A stretch of 64,000 nucleotides of DNA from Planctomycetales bacterium (GTDB lineage Bacteria > Planctomycetota > Planctomycetia > Planctomycetales > Planctomycetaceae): positions 186,001 to 250,000 of the forward strand of contig JANQPT010000044.1 of the NCBI GenBank assembly GCA_028285345.1, in the 5' to 3' direction. The stretch's first letter is position 1. The number at the start of each line of letters is the position of its first letter. Shown here piece by piece: positions 48,820 through 56,941 of the stretch. A program made the translations under genes and the position numbers. Below the pieces are notes generated by a model. The model saw only the letters and a list, made by a program, of their open reading frames with translations, was not told the origin of the DNA and made no database searches.

Positions 48820-51789
48820 ATGAATCTCGTTCTCAGAGTCGGATCGGCCTTTGTAATCACTGCATCCTGGCTGTCATCGACCGCCGCTGCGAACGATACG
48901 CCGAAGACTGACTTCGAGAAGCACGTCGCGCCGATTCTGATCAAGCGCTGCCTGGAATGCCACAATGAACGCGACGCCTCCGGAGAGTTGGTGCTCGATT
49001 CGCATCCCGCGTTCCTTAAAGGGGGGCAGAGCGGCCAAGTTGTTGTCACCGGCGATCCGGACGAGAGTCTGCTCTTCGAAATGGTCTCCGGGGGTGACAT
49101 GCCGCCTGAAAAGAAGGGGGTTCCGCAGACGCTGCCAAAGAATGAAGTGGAAACCATCCGCCGCTGGATCGCCGCCGGCGCGAAGTGGCCGAAGGATCGC
49201 AAGCTCGACCTCTATGAACGGACGACCGACGTCCGTGGCGGACGTGACTGGTGGTCGCTACAGCCGGTCAAGCGGCCGGAAGTTCCCACAGCGAAACTTG
49301 CCAACGGCGAGATGGCGCAGCCGATCGATGCCTTTGTTTTGGCGAAACTTGGCGCGGAATCGCTGCAGCCGGCACCGCTGGCAGGCCGCCGCACGCTGAT
49401 TCGAAGGGTGTACTCCGACCTGATCGGGTTACCACCGAGCCATGCGGAGATCAAAGCATTTCTTGCCGACGAGTCTCCCGACGCGTACGAAAAACTCGTC
49501 GACCGCCTATTGGGGTCGGTCCATTTCGGCGAGCGGTGGGGCCGCTATTGGCTCGATTTGGTGCGGTTTGCCGAAACCTGCGGATACGAGCGCGATCAAG
49601 TGAAACCGAACGTCTGGAAGTACCGCGATTGGGTCGTCAAGTCGCTCAACGATGACAAGCCGTACGACCGCTTTGTGCTGGAACAATTGGCCGGAGATGA
49701 ACTGCCCGACCGGGATGAGCAAACCGTGATCGCGACCGGTTTCCTCCGCGTCGGCACCTGGAATGACGAACCGAACGACCCCCAGGAATATAAATATGAG
49801 CGGTTGGAGGACATGGTCCATGCGACCAGCAGTGCGTTTTTGGGGATGACCGTCAAATGTGCCCGCTGTCACGATCACAAGTTCGATCCGATTCCGCAGC
49901 TCGACTATTACCGCATGGCGACCGCGTTTTGGGCCGGTTTTATTGAACCGCGGGACTCCAAGCATCTCGGCGGACCGAGCAAAGAGGAACTGGGGTACGA
50001 CGTCTTCGGCTGGACCGACCGGGCGCGCGAGCCGCCGGCGCTGCATTTGCTGAAGAAAGGGGACCCGCACCATCCCCAGCAAGTCGTTGAGCCGCGGCAA
50101 CTCTCGCTCGTCTCGTATTTGAATTCCGACATCGCTTTGCCGCCTGAGGATGCCAAGACATCGCGGCGACGTCTGCAACTCGCACAGTGGATTGCCAGTC
50201 CCCAGAATCCGCTCACCGCTCGCGTGATCGTCAACCGTTTGTGGCAACACCACTTCGGCGAAGGGCTGGTGCGGACGCCGAATAACTTCGGCTTTACCGG
50301 CGATCAGCCCACGCATCCGCAATTGCTGGATTGGCTGGCCGACGAATTGGTACGCGGCGGCTGGAAGTTGAAGCGGCTGCACAAGCTGATGCTGATGTCC
50401 CGCACTTACCGTCAGGCGTCGGTGCATCCGCGGCAAGCGGACTATGAAAAGCGGGATTACGAAAACCGTCTGCTGTGGAAGTCGCACCGCCGCCGGCTGG
50501 ACGCAGAGACTCTTCGCGACGCGATGCTCGCCGTCAGCGGATCGCTCGACCTCACCACTGGAGGGCCGAGCTTTAAGCCGACGATCAATCCGGAAGCTTT
50601 GGAGGGTTTATCGCGCAAAGGGGGCGCGTGGAAGGCGTCGCCGCAAGAGCAACAGAATCGCCGCAGCCTGTATATCTTTACGCAGCGCTCGCTGTTAGTG
50701 CCGCTGATGACGACGTTTGATTTCTCCGATACGACGTTGCCCTGCGCGCAACGGGACGTGACCACGGTGGCGCCGCAAGCGCTGGCACTGCTGAATAATG
50801 AGTTCGTGCATTGTCAAAGCCGCGAAATCGCCGGCCAAGTCCTGAAACAGGGCGGTGAGGACCGGTCGGCTCAAGTCGGGGCCGCTTGGCGGCGGGTGTT
50901 TGGACGTGATCCCTCTCCGCGCGAGGCAGAGGCCGCCGTTGCGCATCTTGAGCAGCAGCGGCGGCGGTTCGCGCAACTTCTGGAACAAGAGCAGCCGGAC
51001 TCCGGCCCGACCGCAGAATCTCTGGCGGGAATTGCGGGGCTCGTGTTGAATCTGCGTTCCGACCGCGGCCTGCGTCTGGATGAAACAGGAGGCGCCGTGT
51101 CGTGGGAGGACACCTCGGGCGAGGCGCATCATGCGATGCAGGTCAACGAGCTTTCACGGCCGAAACTGGTTGCCGACGCGATCAATGGTCATCCCGCACT
51201 GCGGTTCGACGGCAAGCGGTCGTTTCTAAAGCTTGCCGGGTCGGTATTGGCATCGCAACAGCACACGATCATTGCCGTCGCCAGCGACCAAGGCAGCGGC
51301 GGGCACCGGGAGATTTTCTCCAACTGGGACGGCCCCGGCGGGAATTCGGTCACTTCCACGTTTGTTGGATCGACGGGGGGTGCCACCGTTCGGTTCAGCG
51401 ATAACTTCGCCGCTGCCGGCGAACTGCGGAACCAGCGACAGCCGTTTATCATCAGCGCCGTTTCCGGAGCACATGGCGCGGTCGTGTTCCAAAACGGCGG
51501 TCAAATCGCGCGCAAGGACGTTCCGCTCACCAAGCGAAACCTCAAACCGCCCTACGTGATCGGACGGCAGGGTACGCTCAACGGCGAATACTGGAACGGC
51601 GACATCGCCGAGTTGCTCGTGTTTGATCGCGCGCTCAGCGACGATGAACGCGAGCTGGTCGAAGGATACTTGCGGCACCGCTACGGCCTGCAGAAGGAAC
51701 CAGCATTTCCACACGACCCGGAATTGCTGGCGCTGGCGTCGCTGTGTCATGTGTTATTGAACTCGAACGAATTCATGTACGTTGATTAG
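48820..51789 (+). CDS. PSCyt/DUF1549/DUF1553 protein with inserted LamG domain
   Basis: This is a second planctomycete PSCyt-type protein. The ATG at 48820 follows GGGGAG at a better distance than the ATG at 48811. A signal peptide (VLRVGSAFVITASWLSS) is followed by the haem c motif CLECHN near residue 50. DUF1549 includes CARCHDHKFDPIPQLDYY. DUF1553 has LTARVIVNRLWQHHFGEG and continues to about 730. A LamG/concanavalin domain then occupies about 735-955 (HTIIAVASDQGSGGHREIF and GDIAELLVFDRALSDDERE). The chain ends with LASLCHVLLNSNEFMYVD, which is the usual DUF1553 terminus. LamG is therefore inserted within DUF1553. A DUF1501 gene follows. Confidence 0.88.
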   Translation: MNLVLRVGSAFVITASWLSSTAAANDTPKTDFEKHVAPILIKRCLECHNERDASGELVLDSHPAFLKGGQSGQVVVTGDPDESLLFEMVSGGDMPPEKKGVPQTLPKNEVETIRRWIAAGAKWPKDRKLDLYERTTDVRGGRDWWSLQPVKRPEVPTAKLANGEMAQPIDAFVLAKLGAESLQPAPLAGRRTLIRRVYSDLIGLPPSHAEIKAFLADESPDAYEKLVDRLLGSVHFGERWGRYWLDLVRFAETCGYERDQVKPNVWKYRDWVVKSLNDDKPYDRFVLEQLAGDELPDRDEQTVIATGFLRVGTWNDEPNDPQEYKYERLEDMVHATSSAFLGMTVKCARCHDHKFDPIPQLDYYRMATAFWAGFIEPRDSKHLGGPSKEELGYDVFGWTDRAREPPALHLLKKGDPHHPQQVVEPRQLSLVSYLNSDIALPPEDAKTSRRRLQLAQWIASPQNPLTARVIVNRLWQHHFGEGLVRTPNNFGFTGDQPTHPQLLDWLADELVRGGWKLKRLHKLMLMSRTYRQASVHPRQADYEKRDYENRLLWKSHRRRLDAETLRDAMLAVSGSLDLTTGGPSFKPTINPEALEGLSRKGGAWKASPQEQQNRRSLYIFTQRSLLVPLMTTFDFSDTTLPCAQRDVTTVAPQALALLNNEFVHCQSREIAGQVLKQGGEDRSAQVGAAWRRVFGRDPSPREAEAAVAHLEQQRRRFAQLLEQEQPDSGPTAESLAGIAGLVLNLRSDRGLRLDETGGAVSWEDTSGEAHHAMQVNELSRPKLVADAINGHPALRFDGKRSFLKLAGSVLASQQHTIIAVASDQGSGGHREIFSNWDGPGGNSVTSTFVGSTGGATVRFSDNFAAAGELRNQRQPFIISAVSGAHGAVVFQNGGQIARKDVPLTKRNLKPPYVIGRQGTLNGEYWNGDIAELLVFDRALSDDERELVEGYLRHRYGLQKEPAFPHDPELLALASLCHVLLNSNEFMYVD

Positions 51790-51917
51790 CTTTTTTAGGG
51801 GTGAAGCTGTAGGGATGGTTGTCGAAAGTCTACTCCAGTCTCAAGCCTCAACCCTCAAGCCTAACAAAAAACCGGACGCTAGCGCGTCGCGGCTGGTAAG
51901 TTTTGCGAGGTTTTGGC

Positions 51918-53375
51918 ATGCGTAGACAATTCCCCTGCGGTCTAACTCGTCGTGAGATGATTTGGGAGATGGGCGGCGGTTTTGCGGGCATCGCGCTGGC
52001 CGGGCTGTTGGCCGGTGACGGTCTGATTCCGCAAACAGCGCGGGCGGCGGAATCGACGGCGGTGCAAGGTCCGCTGGCGATGCGCGAGGGACATTTTCCC
52101 GCCAAAGCCAAGAGCGTGATTTTCTTGATGATGAACGGCGCTCCCAGCCAGGTCGACACGTTTGACCACAAGCCGCATTTGGAGAAATATGCGGGACAGC
52201 CGCTCCCGGCGGACAAAAAGTTCATCAACTCCGGCGGACGCAAGATCGGGTTTCTCACGCCCGCGTTTCGCAAGTTTCGTCCGAGCGGCGAGAGCGGGTT
52301 GTTGATTTCCGATTTCTTTCCCAACGTTCGCAAACATGCCGACAAGCTGGCGGTCATTCGCTCCTGCCACACCGACAGCCATGCCCACGGGTCGGCGCTG
52401 GTTGCGATGAACACCGGTAAGACGTTCATCGGGCGGCCCTCACTGGGGAGCTGGGCGGTGTATGGGCTCGGAACGGCCAACCAGAGCCTGCCCGGTTATG
52501 TGGTGATTCTCGACAAGCGCGGCGGGCCGATCAGCGGGCAGCCGAATTGGTCCAGCGGCTTCGTGCCAGGCGCGTATCAAGGGACGCTGTTCCGCCCGGT
52601 CGGCGATCCGATTCTCGACCTGCGGGGACCAAAGTACATCAGCCGTGACGCACAGCGTGAGCAACTGGACCTGTTGGCGAAACTCAACGACGAGCATCTG
52701 AAAAGCCGTCCCGGCGGACGCGAACTGGTCGCCCGCATCAACAGCTACGAACTGGCCTATCGCATGCAGTCGGAAGCGCCCGCAGCAGTCAACTTGGCGG
52801 AGGAATCAAAGCAGACGCAGGAGATGTACGGCATCGGCAAGCAGCCGACAAATGAGTTCGGCCGCAACTGTTTGGTCGCACGGCGGCTGGTGGAGCGGGG
52901 CGTCCGCTTCGTGCAGCTCTACTCCGGCGGCGGCCACTTAGAGGACACCTGGGACGCGCACAAGAGCATCGAATCCAACCACGGGCTGCACGCGGCGGAA
53001 GTCGACCAGCCGATCGCGGCGCTATTGACCGACCTCGAACAACGGGGACTGCTGGAGAGCACGCTGGTCGTCTGGGGCGGCGAGTTCGGCCGCATGCCGT
53101 TCAGCGAAGGGAAGGGCGAGCCGGGACGAAATCACAATCCGTACGGGTTTTCGATGTGGATGGCGGGCGGCGACGTCAAAGGGGGCACCGCCTACGGCGA
53201 GACGGACGAGTTGGGCTTCGAAGCGGTCGTCGACAAGGCGCATTTGCATGATATTCACGCGACGATCTTGCATCTGATCGGGCTGGATCACGAACTGCTG
53301 ACCTACTTCCATCAAGGCCGCAATGAGAGCCTCACAGATGTGGGGGGGCGGGTGTTGGACGGGATTATCGCTTGA
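51918..53375 (+). CDS. DUF1501 exported protein
   Basis: The ATG at 51918 follows GAGG; a TTG at 51903 is in frame upstream. The 485-residue protein has a Tat signal (TRREMIWEMGGGFAGIALAG) and DUF1501 motifs: VIFLMMNGAPSQVDTFDHKP, CHTDSHAHGSALVAMNTG and VVWGGEFGRMPFSEG. It follows the PSCyt/DUF1553/LamG gene by 128 bases and is its likely partner, mirroring the pair at 37.9-42.4 kb on the other strand. The substrate is unknown. Confidence 0.88.
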   Translation: MRRQFPCGLTRREMIWEMGGGFAGIALAGLLAGDGLIPQTARAAESTAVQGPLAMREGHFPAKAKSVIFLMMNGAPSQVDTFDHKPHLEKYAGQPLPADKKFINSGGRKIGFLTPAFRKFRPSGESGLLISDFFPNVRKHADKLAVIRSCHTDSHAHGSALVAMNTGKTFIGRPSLGSWAVYGLGTANQSLPGYVVILDKRGGPISGQPNWSSGFVPGAYQGTLFRPVGDPILDLRGPKYISRDAQREQLDLLAKLNDEHLKSRPGGRELVARINSYELAYRMQSEAPAAVNLAEESKQTQEMYGIGKQPTNEFGRNCLVARRLVERGVRFVQLYSGGGHLEDTWDAHKSIESNHGLHAAEVDQPIAALLTDLEQRGLLESTLVVWGGEFGRMPFSEGKGEPGRNHNPYGFSMWMAGGDVKGGTAYGETDELGFEAVVDKAHLHDIHATILHLIGLDHELLTYFHQGRNESLTDVGGRVLDGIIA

Positions 53376-53388
53376 CGGTTTGGATTCA

Positions 53389-53470
53389 CCACGGAGGACA
53401 CGGAGATTGCTAAATACGAAATTCGAATCTCGAAATCCGAAACAAATTCGAATCACCGAAATTCAATTTT
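53389..53470. repeat. Half copy of the dispersed fold-back sequence family
   Basis: CCACGGAGGACACGGAG at 53389-53405 is followed by CGAAACAAATTC near 53438-53449 within an AT-rich stretch. Both motifs also occur in the element at 37419-37832. This looks like a diverged or partial copy of the same sequence family. Confidence 0.6.
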
Positions 53471-53729
53471 TTTTGTTAGAGTGTATTGAATAGGATTTGG
53501 TCACCGTGATGCTAACGCTTCAATGTTCTGTCGGCGTCGCAGGTATTCGAGCGACTAAGACTACTTATAGTTAGTGTATCAGCAATTGTGTCTGATTGGA
53601 CACGGCACGTCGCACGCGACCGCAAGCGGTCGGTTTGGGACTGGCTCAAATCCGTGTTCGATCCGTGTTAATCCGTGGCGAATTCATTCGTTGATATGGG
53701 CTGTGGCTCTCCGCAGTTGCAATCGACCA
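53471..53729. other. Intergenic region between convergent genes
   Basis: No gene or RNA gene is supported. Near 53650-53680 an ATCCGTG motif is repeated three times within 31 bases, likely another short dispersed repeat. Confidence 0.35.
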
Positions 53730-55001
53730 TCAATTGAACCACACGGCGAATCCGAAGAACTCTCCGCCAAAGACCCGCGTGAGCCGTCGCCAGACGCGCT
53801 GGTCGGTCAATTCGCCCTCTTCGAGATACGGATGCGCGCCCGTGCCGGAGACAAAGATCACCAGGTCGAACTGGCGGGGTTCGGTGAATATGCGTCGCAC
53901 GTTGAGGCCGCGCGTGTGGTTGTCCTTGCTACCCCGCCAAAATGGTGCGAGCTTTTTGCCCTGAAGCAGCGCCTGCATTTCATCGAGTAGCTCATGCCAC
54001 GTGTCAATCATCTCCTGACGCACCCGCACGTTGGGCAGCACTCCCGTTTGCCGCGGATTGGGAAGCCATTCGTGGTCGTCGTCGGTTTCCACCTGAATCC
54101 GCTTCCACGACTGCCGACTCTGCTCGATCATCGCTTCGAAATGGGCTAGCGCTTTGGGCATCCGCTCCGGGGCGACCACCGGAAAGTTCGTCAGGTGAAT
54201 GAACGAAATCAAGTCCATAATCCAGTTCTCGTTCCACGGTGAGTCCGGCGTCTCATCCTCCTTCAGGTACTTGTAGGGCGACTTCACGTGCGGATACAGC
54301 AAGTGGCCGGTCCGCTCGAACAATTGCCGCCCGTCGTGCGCCAGAATGACCTCGCAAAAACCGGACAACAGGTGGCAGTATCCACGCAGCCAATGGACAT
54401 CGCCGCCATCGAAGACAATCAAAAACTGCTCGCCGGCCGCTTGATCGACTCCCCGTGTCACCCGAGCCAGAATTTTCCACAACGCTTCGTTCTCCTCGCC
54501 AATGCCGTCGGAGTTGAAGTCCAAGCGGATACGGCCAAAGTGCAGCGGCAAACTAACGTCGGATGTGTCAACTTTAGCCAGAGTCGCTTCAGCAACGGTC
54601 ACCTTGGCCAGAAAGGTCTCGATGATCTTGCCGGCGGCTTCGTAGGAAATCTCTTTCGGGTCTTCGTTCTTGGGAATCGGCATACGCAGAAACGGGAATT
54701 GGCCGATGAGAAACGAGGGGTTTTTCGATTGCATCGCTCCGTAGCGGTGCAACGACTGGCCCAGATGTTCGACCGCCCCCAAAAACTGGACAACACCCAA
54801 GCTAAACCGTGCCTGCTGGTCGTTGGGATTTTTCTCGATCGCTTTCTGAAGTGCCGTTTCCGCTTCGGCCAGTTTGGCCTCTTCGAGATACGACTCCACC
54901 AGCGGCGCGCGTCCGTCATCCTCGGCGGCGGCAAGAAAACCGGTCTGTAGTGTCAGCAGCAGGCCCGTGACGAGCACCGGCGGGATCAAACGCGCGTTCA
55001 T
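53730..55001 (-). CDS. Exported protein with TPR-like start, unknown
   Basis: The 423-residue protein has a signal peptide (LIPPVLVTGLLLTLQTGFLAA). One to two TPR-like units follow near residues 38-75 (YLEEAKLAEAETALQKAIEKNPNDQQARFSLG). The rest is not repetitive and is rich in W, H, F and D: YCHLLSGFCEVILAHDGRQLFER and DDHEWLPNPRQTGVLP. It does not match a named enzyme. The C-terminus is hydrophobic (FGGEFFGFAVWFN). Confidence 0.7.
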   Translation of the reverse strand: MNARLIPPVLVTGLLLTLQTGFLAAAEDDGRAPLVESYLEEAKLAEAETALQKAIEKNPNDQQARFSLGVVQFLGAVEHLGQSLHRYGAMQSKNPSFLIGQFPFLRMPIPKNEDPKEISYEAAGKIIETFLAKVTVAEATLAKVDTSDVSLPLHFGRIRLDFNSDGIGEENEALWKILARVTRGVDQAAGEQFLIVFDGGDVHWLRGYCHLLSGFCEVILAHDGRQLFERTGHLLYPHVKSPYKYLKEDETPDSPWNENWIMDLISFIHLTNFPVVAPERMPKALAHFEAMIEQSRQSWKRIQVETDDDHEWLPNPRQTGVLPNVRVRQEMIDTWHELLDEMQALLQGKKLAPFWRGSKDNHTRGLNVRRIFTEPRQFDLVIFVSGTGAHPYLEEGELTDQRVWRRLTRVFGGEFFGFAVWFN

Positions 55002-55321
55002 AGCTCAATTCCTTGCGTCGCGAGGTCATCTGTCGGCGCAGCACGGAGCCGCGCGGGGCGAATGGATTGATAGACGGGACAGACAGCGCCGTATCACGCT
55101 GACTTCGGAAAAAAAAACGAGATCGGGGAGAAACTTTCGAGTTGATTTGCACGACGGTGCACATCTGAGAGACCGAAACGTGCGTAGAGCAGTTCAGGAG
55201 TCAATTCGCAAATTATCTCGTGACGTGAGCTACGGGCCGCCAAACGGTCGATTAGCGCGTCAGAATCTGATTCTCCGCAGTGCTCTTCAACGATACTTAT
55301 ACGCCGAAGGCGTTAAACATC
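55002..55321. other. Intergenic region before the repeat block
   Basis: About 320 bases without a supported gene. It probably includes the promoter of the minus-strand exported protein. Confidence 0.3.
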
Positions 55322-55520
55322 GTAGCCCAGGGTCGCGAACGGAGTGAGCGCACCCTGGGTTTGAGTGGAAGCCAGATATTTCCAACCCTGAAGGGGTTGC
55401 ACAGTTGGTGATAAGCGGCGCAATCCTGCAGTTAGCCGGTGAGGAACCCAGTCAGGGTTCAATGAACCAATATCGAACCATCCCCAGGGTGGCGCGGCTT
55501 TGCCGCTGACCCTGGGCTAC
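55322..55520. repeat. Paired REP-like inverted repeats
   Basis: GTAGCCCAGGGT at 55322-55333 mirrors ACCCTGGGCTAC at 55509-55520. Each half also folds on itself (CCAGGGT with ACCCTGG). The arrangement looks like a pair of REP hairpins facing each other. A related sequence family surrounds the transposase gene at 60.7 kb. Confidence 0.65.
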
Positions 55521-55605
55521 GATGACAAACCCCTTCGGGGAATTCCTGATTTGGAACTTCGGCTTGGTTAGCGACGTTTAAGAGTATTGATTTTCACGGC
55601 ATGCC

Positions 55606-56136
55606 CTAAGCAAACACCTGCAGAATCCCGCGGCAGAAGTCCGGTAGGTCGTCCGGTTTGCGGCTGGAGACGAAGTGCCGGTCGATCACCACCGCTGCGT
55701 CTTCCCAGATCGCGCCGGCGTTGACGAGGTCGTCCTTAATCCCCGGCGAGCCGGTCACGCGGACCCCTTTGTAGACCCCCGCCGAAATGGGAATCCAACC
55801 CCCGTGGCAGACGGCCGCGATCAGTTTCCCGGCCGCGTGAAAATCACGCACGATTTCCAGCACTTTCGGATCGCGCCGCAGCTTATCCGGCATAAACCCG
55901 CCCGGCACAACCAAGCCATCAAAGTCGGCCGCCTCCATTTCGGCAATCATCGCATCAGAGACGCAGGGATACCCATTCTTGCCGGCATAAGTCACCTCCG
56001 CCTGCGGCCCCGCCACGGTGACATGCGCCCCCGCTTCGATCAGCCGCAGCTTGGGATACCACAGTTCCAAGTCTTCATATATATCGCCCACGAACATCAG
56101 GATGCGTTTGTCGTTCAATGGTTGTGCGTCGGTCAT
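55606..56136 (-). CDS. DJ-1/PfpI family protein
   Basis: The ATG at 56136 follows GGGAG and gives 176 residues. The sequence closely follows the PfpI-type proteins: DIYEDLELWYP holds the conserved glutamate Glu21, AAVCHGGW holds Cys110 and His111, and PGIKDDLVNAG is a family motif. Members are described as stress-linked hydrolases, peptidases or deglycases, and the true activity is debated. It has no operon partner. Its upstream region carries a fold-back repeat. Confidence 0.92.
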   Translation of the reverse strand: MTDAQPLNDKRILMFVGDIYEDLELWYPKLRLIEAGAHVTVAGPQAEVTYAGKNGYPCVSDAMIAEMEAADFDGLVVPGGFMPDKLRRDPKVLEIVRDFHAAGKLIAAVCHGGWIPISAGVYKGVRVTGSPGIKDDLVNAGAIWEDAAVVIDRHFVSSRKPDDLPDFCRGILQVFA

Positions 56137-56169
56137 GGCCGGTTTCTCCCTTCCAAAATTTTTGCAATC

Positions 56170-56268
56170 GGCGAGCGGCAAGCGTAAGCTTGCCGGTAAC
56201 TAGCAGTGCGGTTTATTCCGTCGGCACTATACCACACGAAACCGGACGGCTAACACCGTCCGCTCGCC
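56170..56268. repeat. Fold-back repeat between PfpI and membrane genes
   Basis: GGCGAGCGG at 56170-56178 pairs with CCGCTCGCC at 56260-56268. Two inner hairpins are present: GGCAAGC/GCTTGCC around GTAA, and GGACGG/CCGTCC. It is a REP-like element of about 100 bases. Confidence 0.6.
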
Positions 56269-56404
56269 GAGTGAGCATGTGGATGCGGAATAGCGCGCGG
56301 CATAACCAGCCGGATGTGGTCAAGCCACCTTCAATGGTGAAGTGGCCGCCGGCAAAGTAAAACCATGAGTTCCACCTTCGAATTGCTCAACACCAAGTCG
56401 CTAA

Positions 56405-56941
56405 ATGTTTGACACGGCAGAAAAAATTCGCGAAGTCTATCTCGTGCGTAACGATACCGATCGCGTGGTATTCTTTCCGTTCACGCCGTTGATCGGCTAT
56501 GTTTTGCCCCGTGCGGAATACGAAACGATTATAGTCCGCGGTATGCAGCGATGGCTCAAGCTGTCGCTCGCGCTGAGCGTCCTCGCATTTGCGATTGAAT
56601 GGAGTTTATCTCTCGACCATTTCATCGTGGGATATTTGACTCTGTTCGGCATGTTGCTCATTCAATACTTGACGGTTCGCCGTCTCTCGCGAAAGATGTG
56701 GAAATTGCCGCGTTTTGTGGCGTTTCAGTACTACGCGAGGTGGATCGATGTAAAGACATTGCGGATCGAGGCATTTGCTGGTTTCACGATGATGCCATTG
56801 CTGTTATTGCCAAACGTGCCCTGGTTTATCCGCTTGTTTAGCCTTATGTGGGCCTATATGTTCGTTTCCTCGAGCTGCCTACTCATCATGCGCTGGCGGC
56901 TCAAGCAGTCGGCCGCTCGACTTGAGGAGAGTTCCAGCTAA
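56405..56941 (+). CDS. Small membrane protein, unknown
   Basis: The 178-residue protein has hydrophobic segments near residues 47-65, 70-88, 125-140 and 142-160. Each is flanked by positive residues (RRLSRK, RWRLKQ). No family is recognised. Its stop overlaps the stop of the convergent helicase gene by four bases, which suggests tight packing rather than shared function. Confidence 0.6.
   Translation: MFDTAEKIREVYLVRNDTDRVVFFPFTPLIGYVLPRAEYETIIVRGMQRWLKLSLALSVLAFAIEWSLSLDHFIVGYLTLFGMLLIQYLTVRRLSRKMWKLPRFVAFQYYARWIDVKTLRIEAFAGFTMMPLLLLPNVPWFIRLFSLMWAYMFVSSSCLLIMRWRLKQSAARLEESSS

Noticed and set aside
53640-53690. Possible tRNA-like ending (TTCGATCC)
   Set aside because: The segment is a repeated ATCCGTG motif and no cloverleaf can be drawn.
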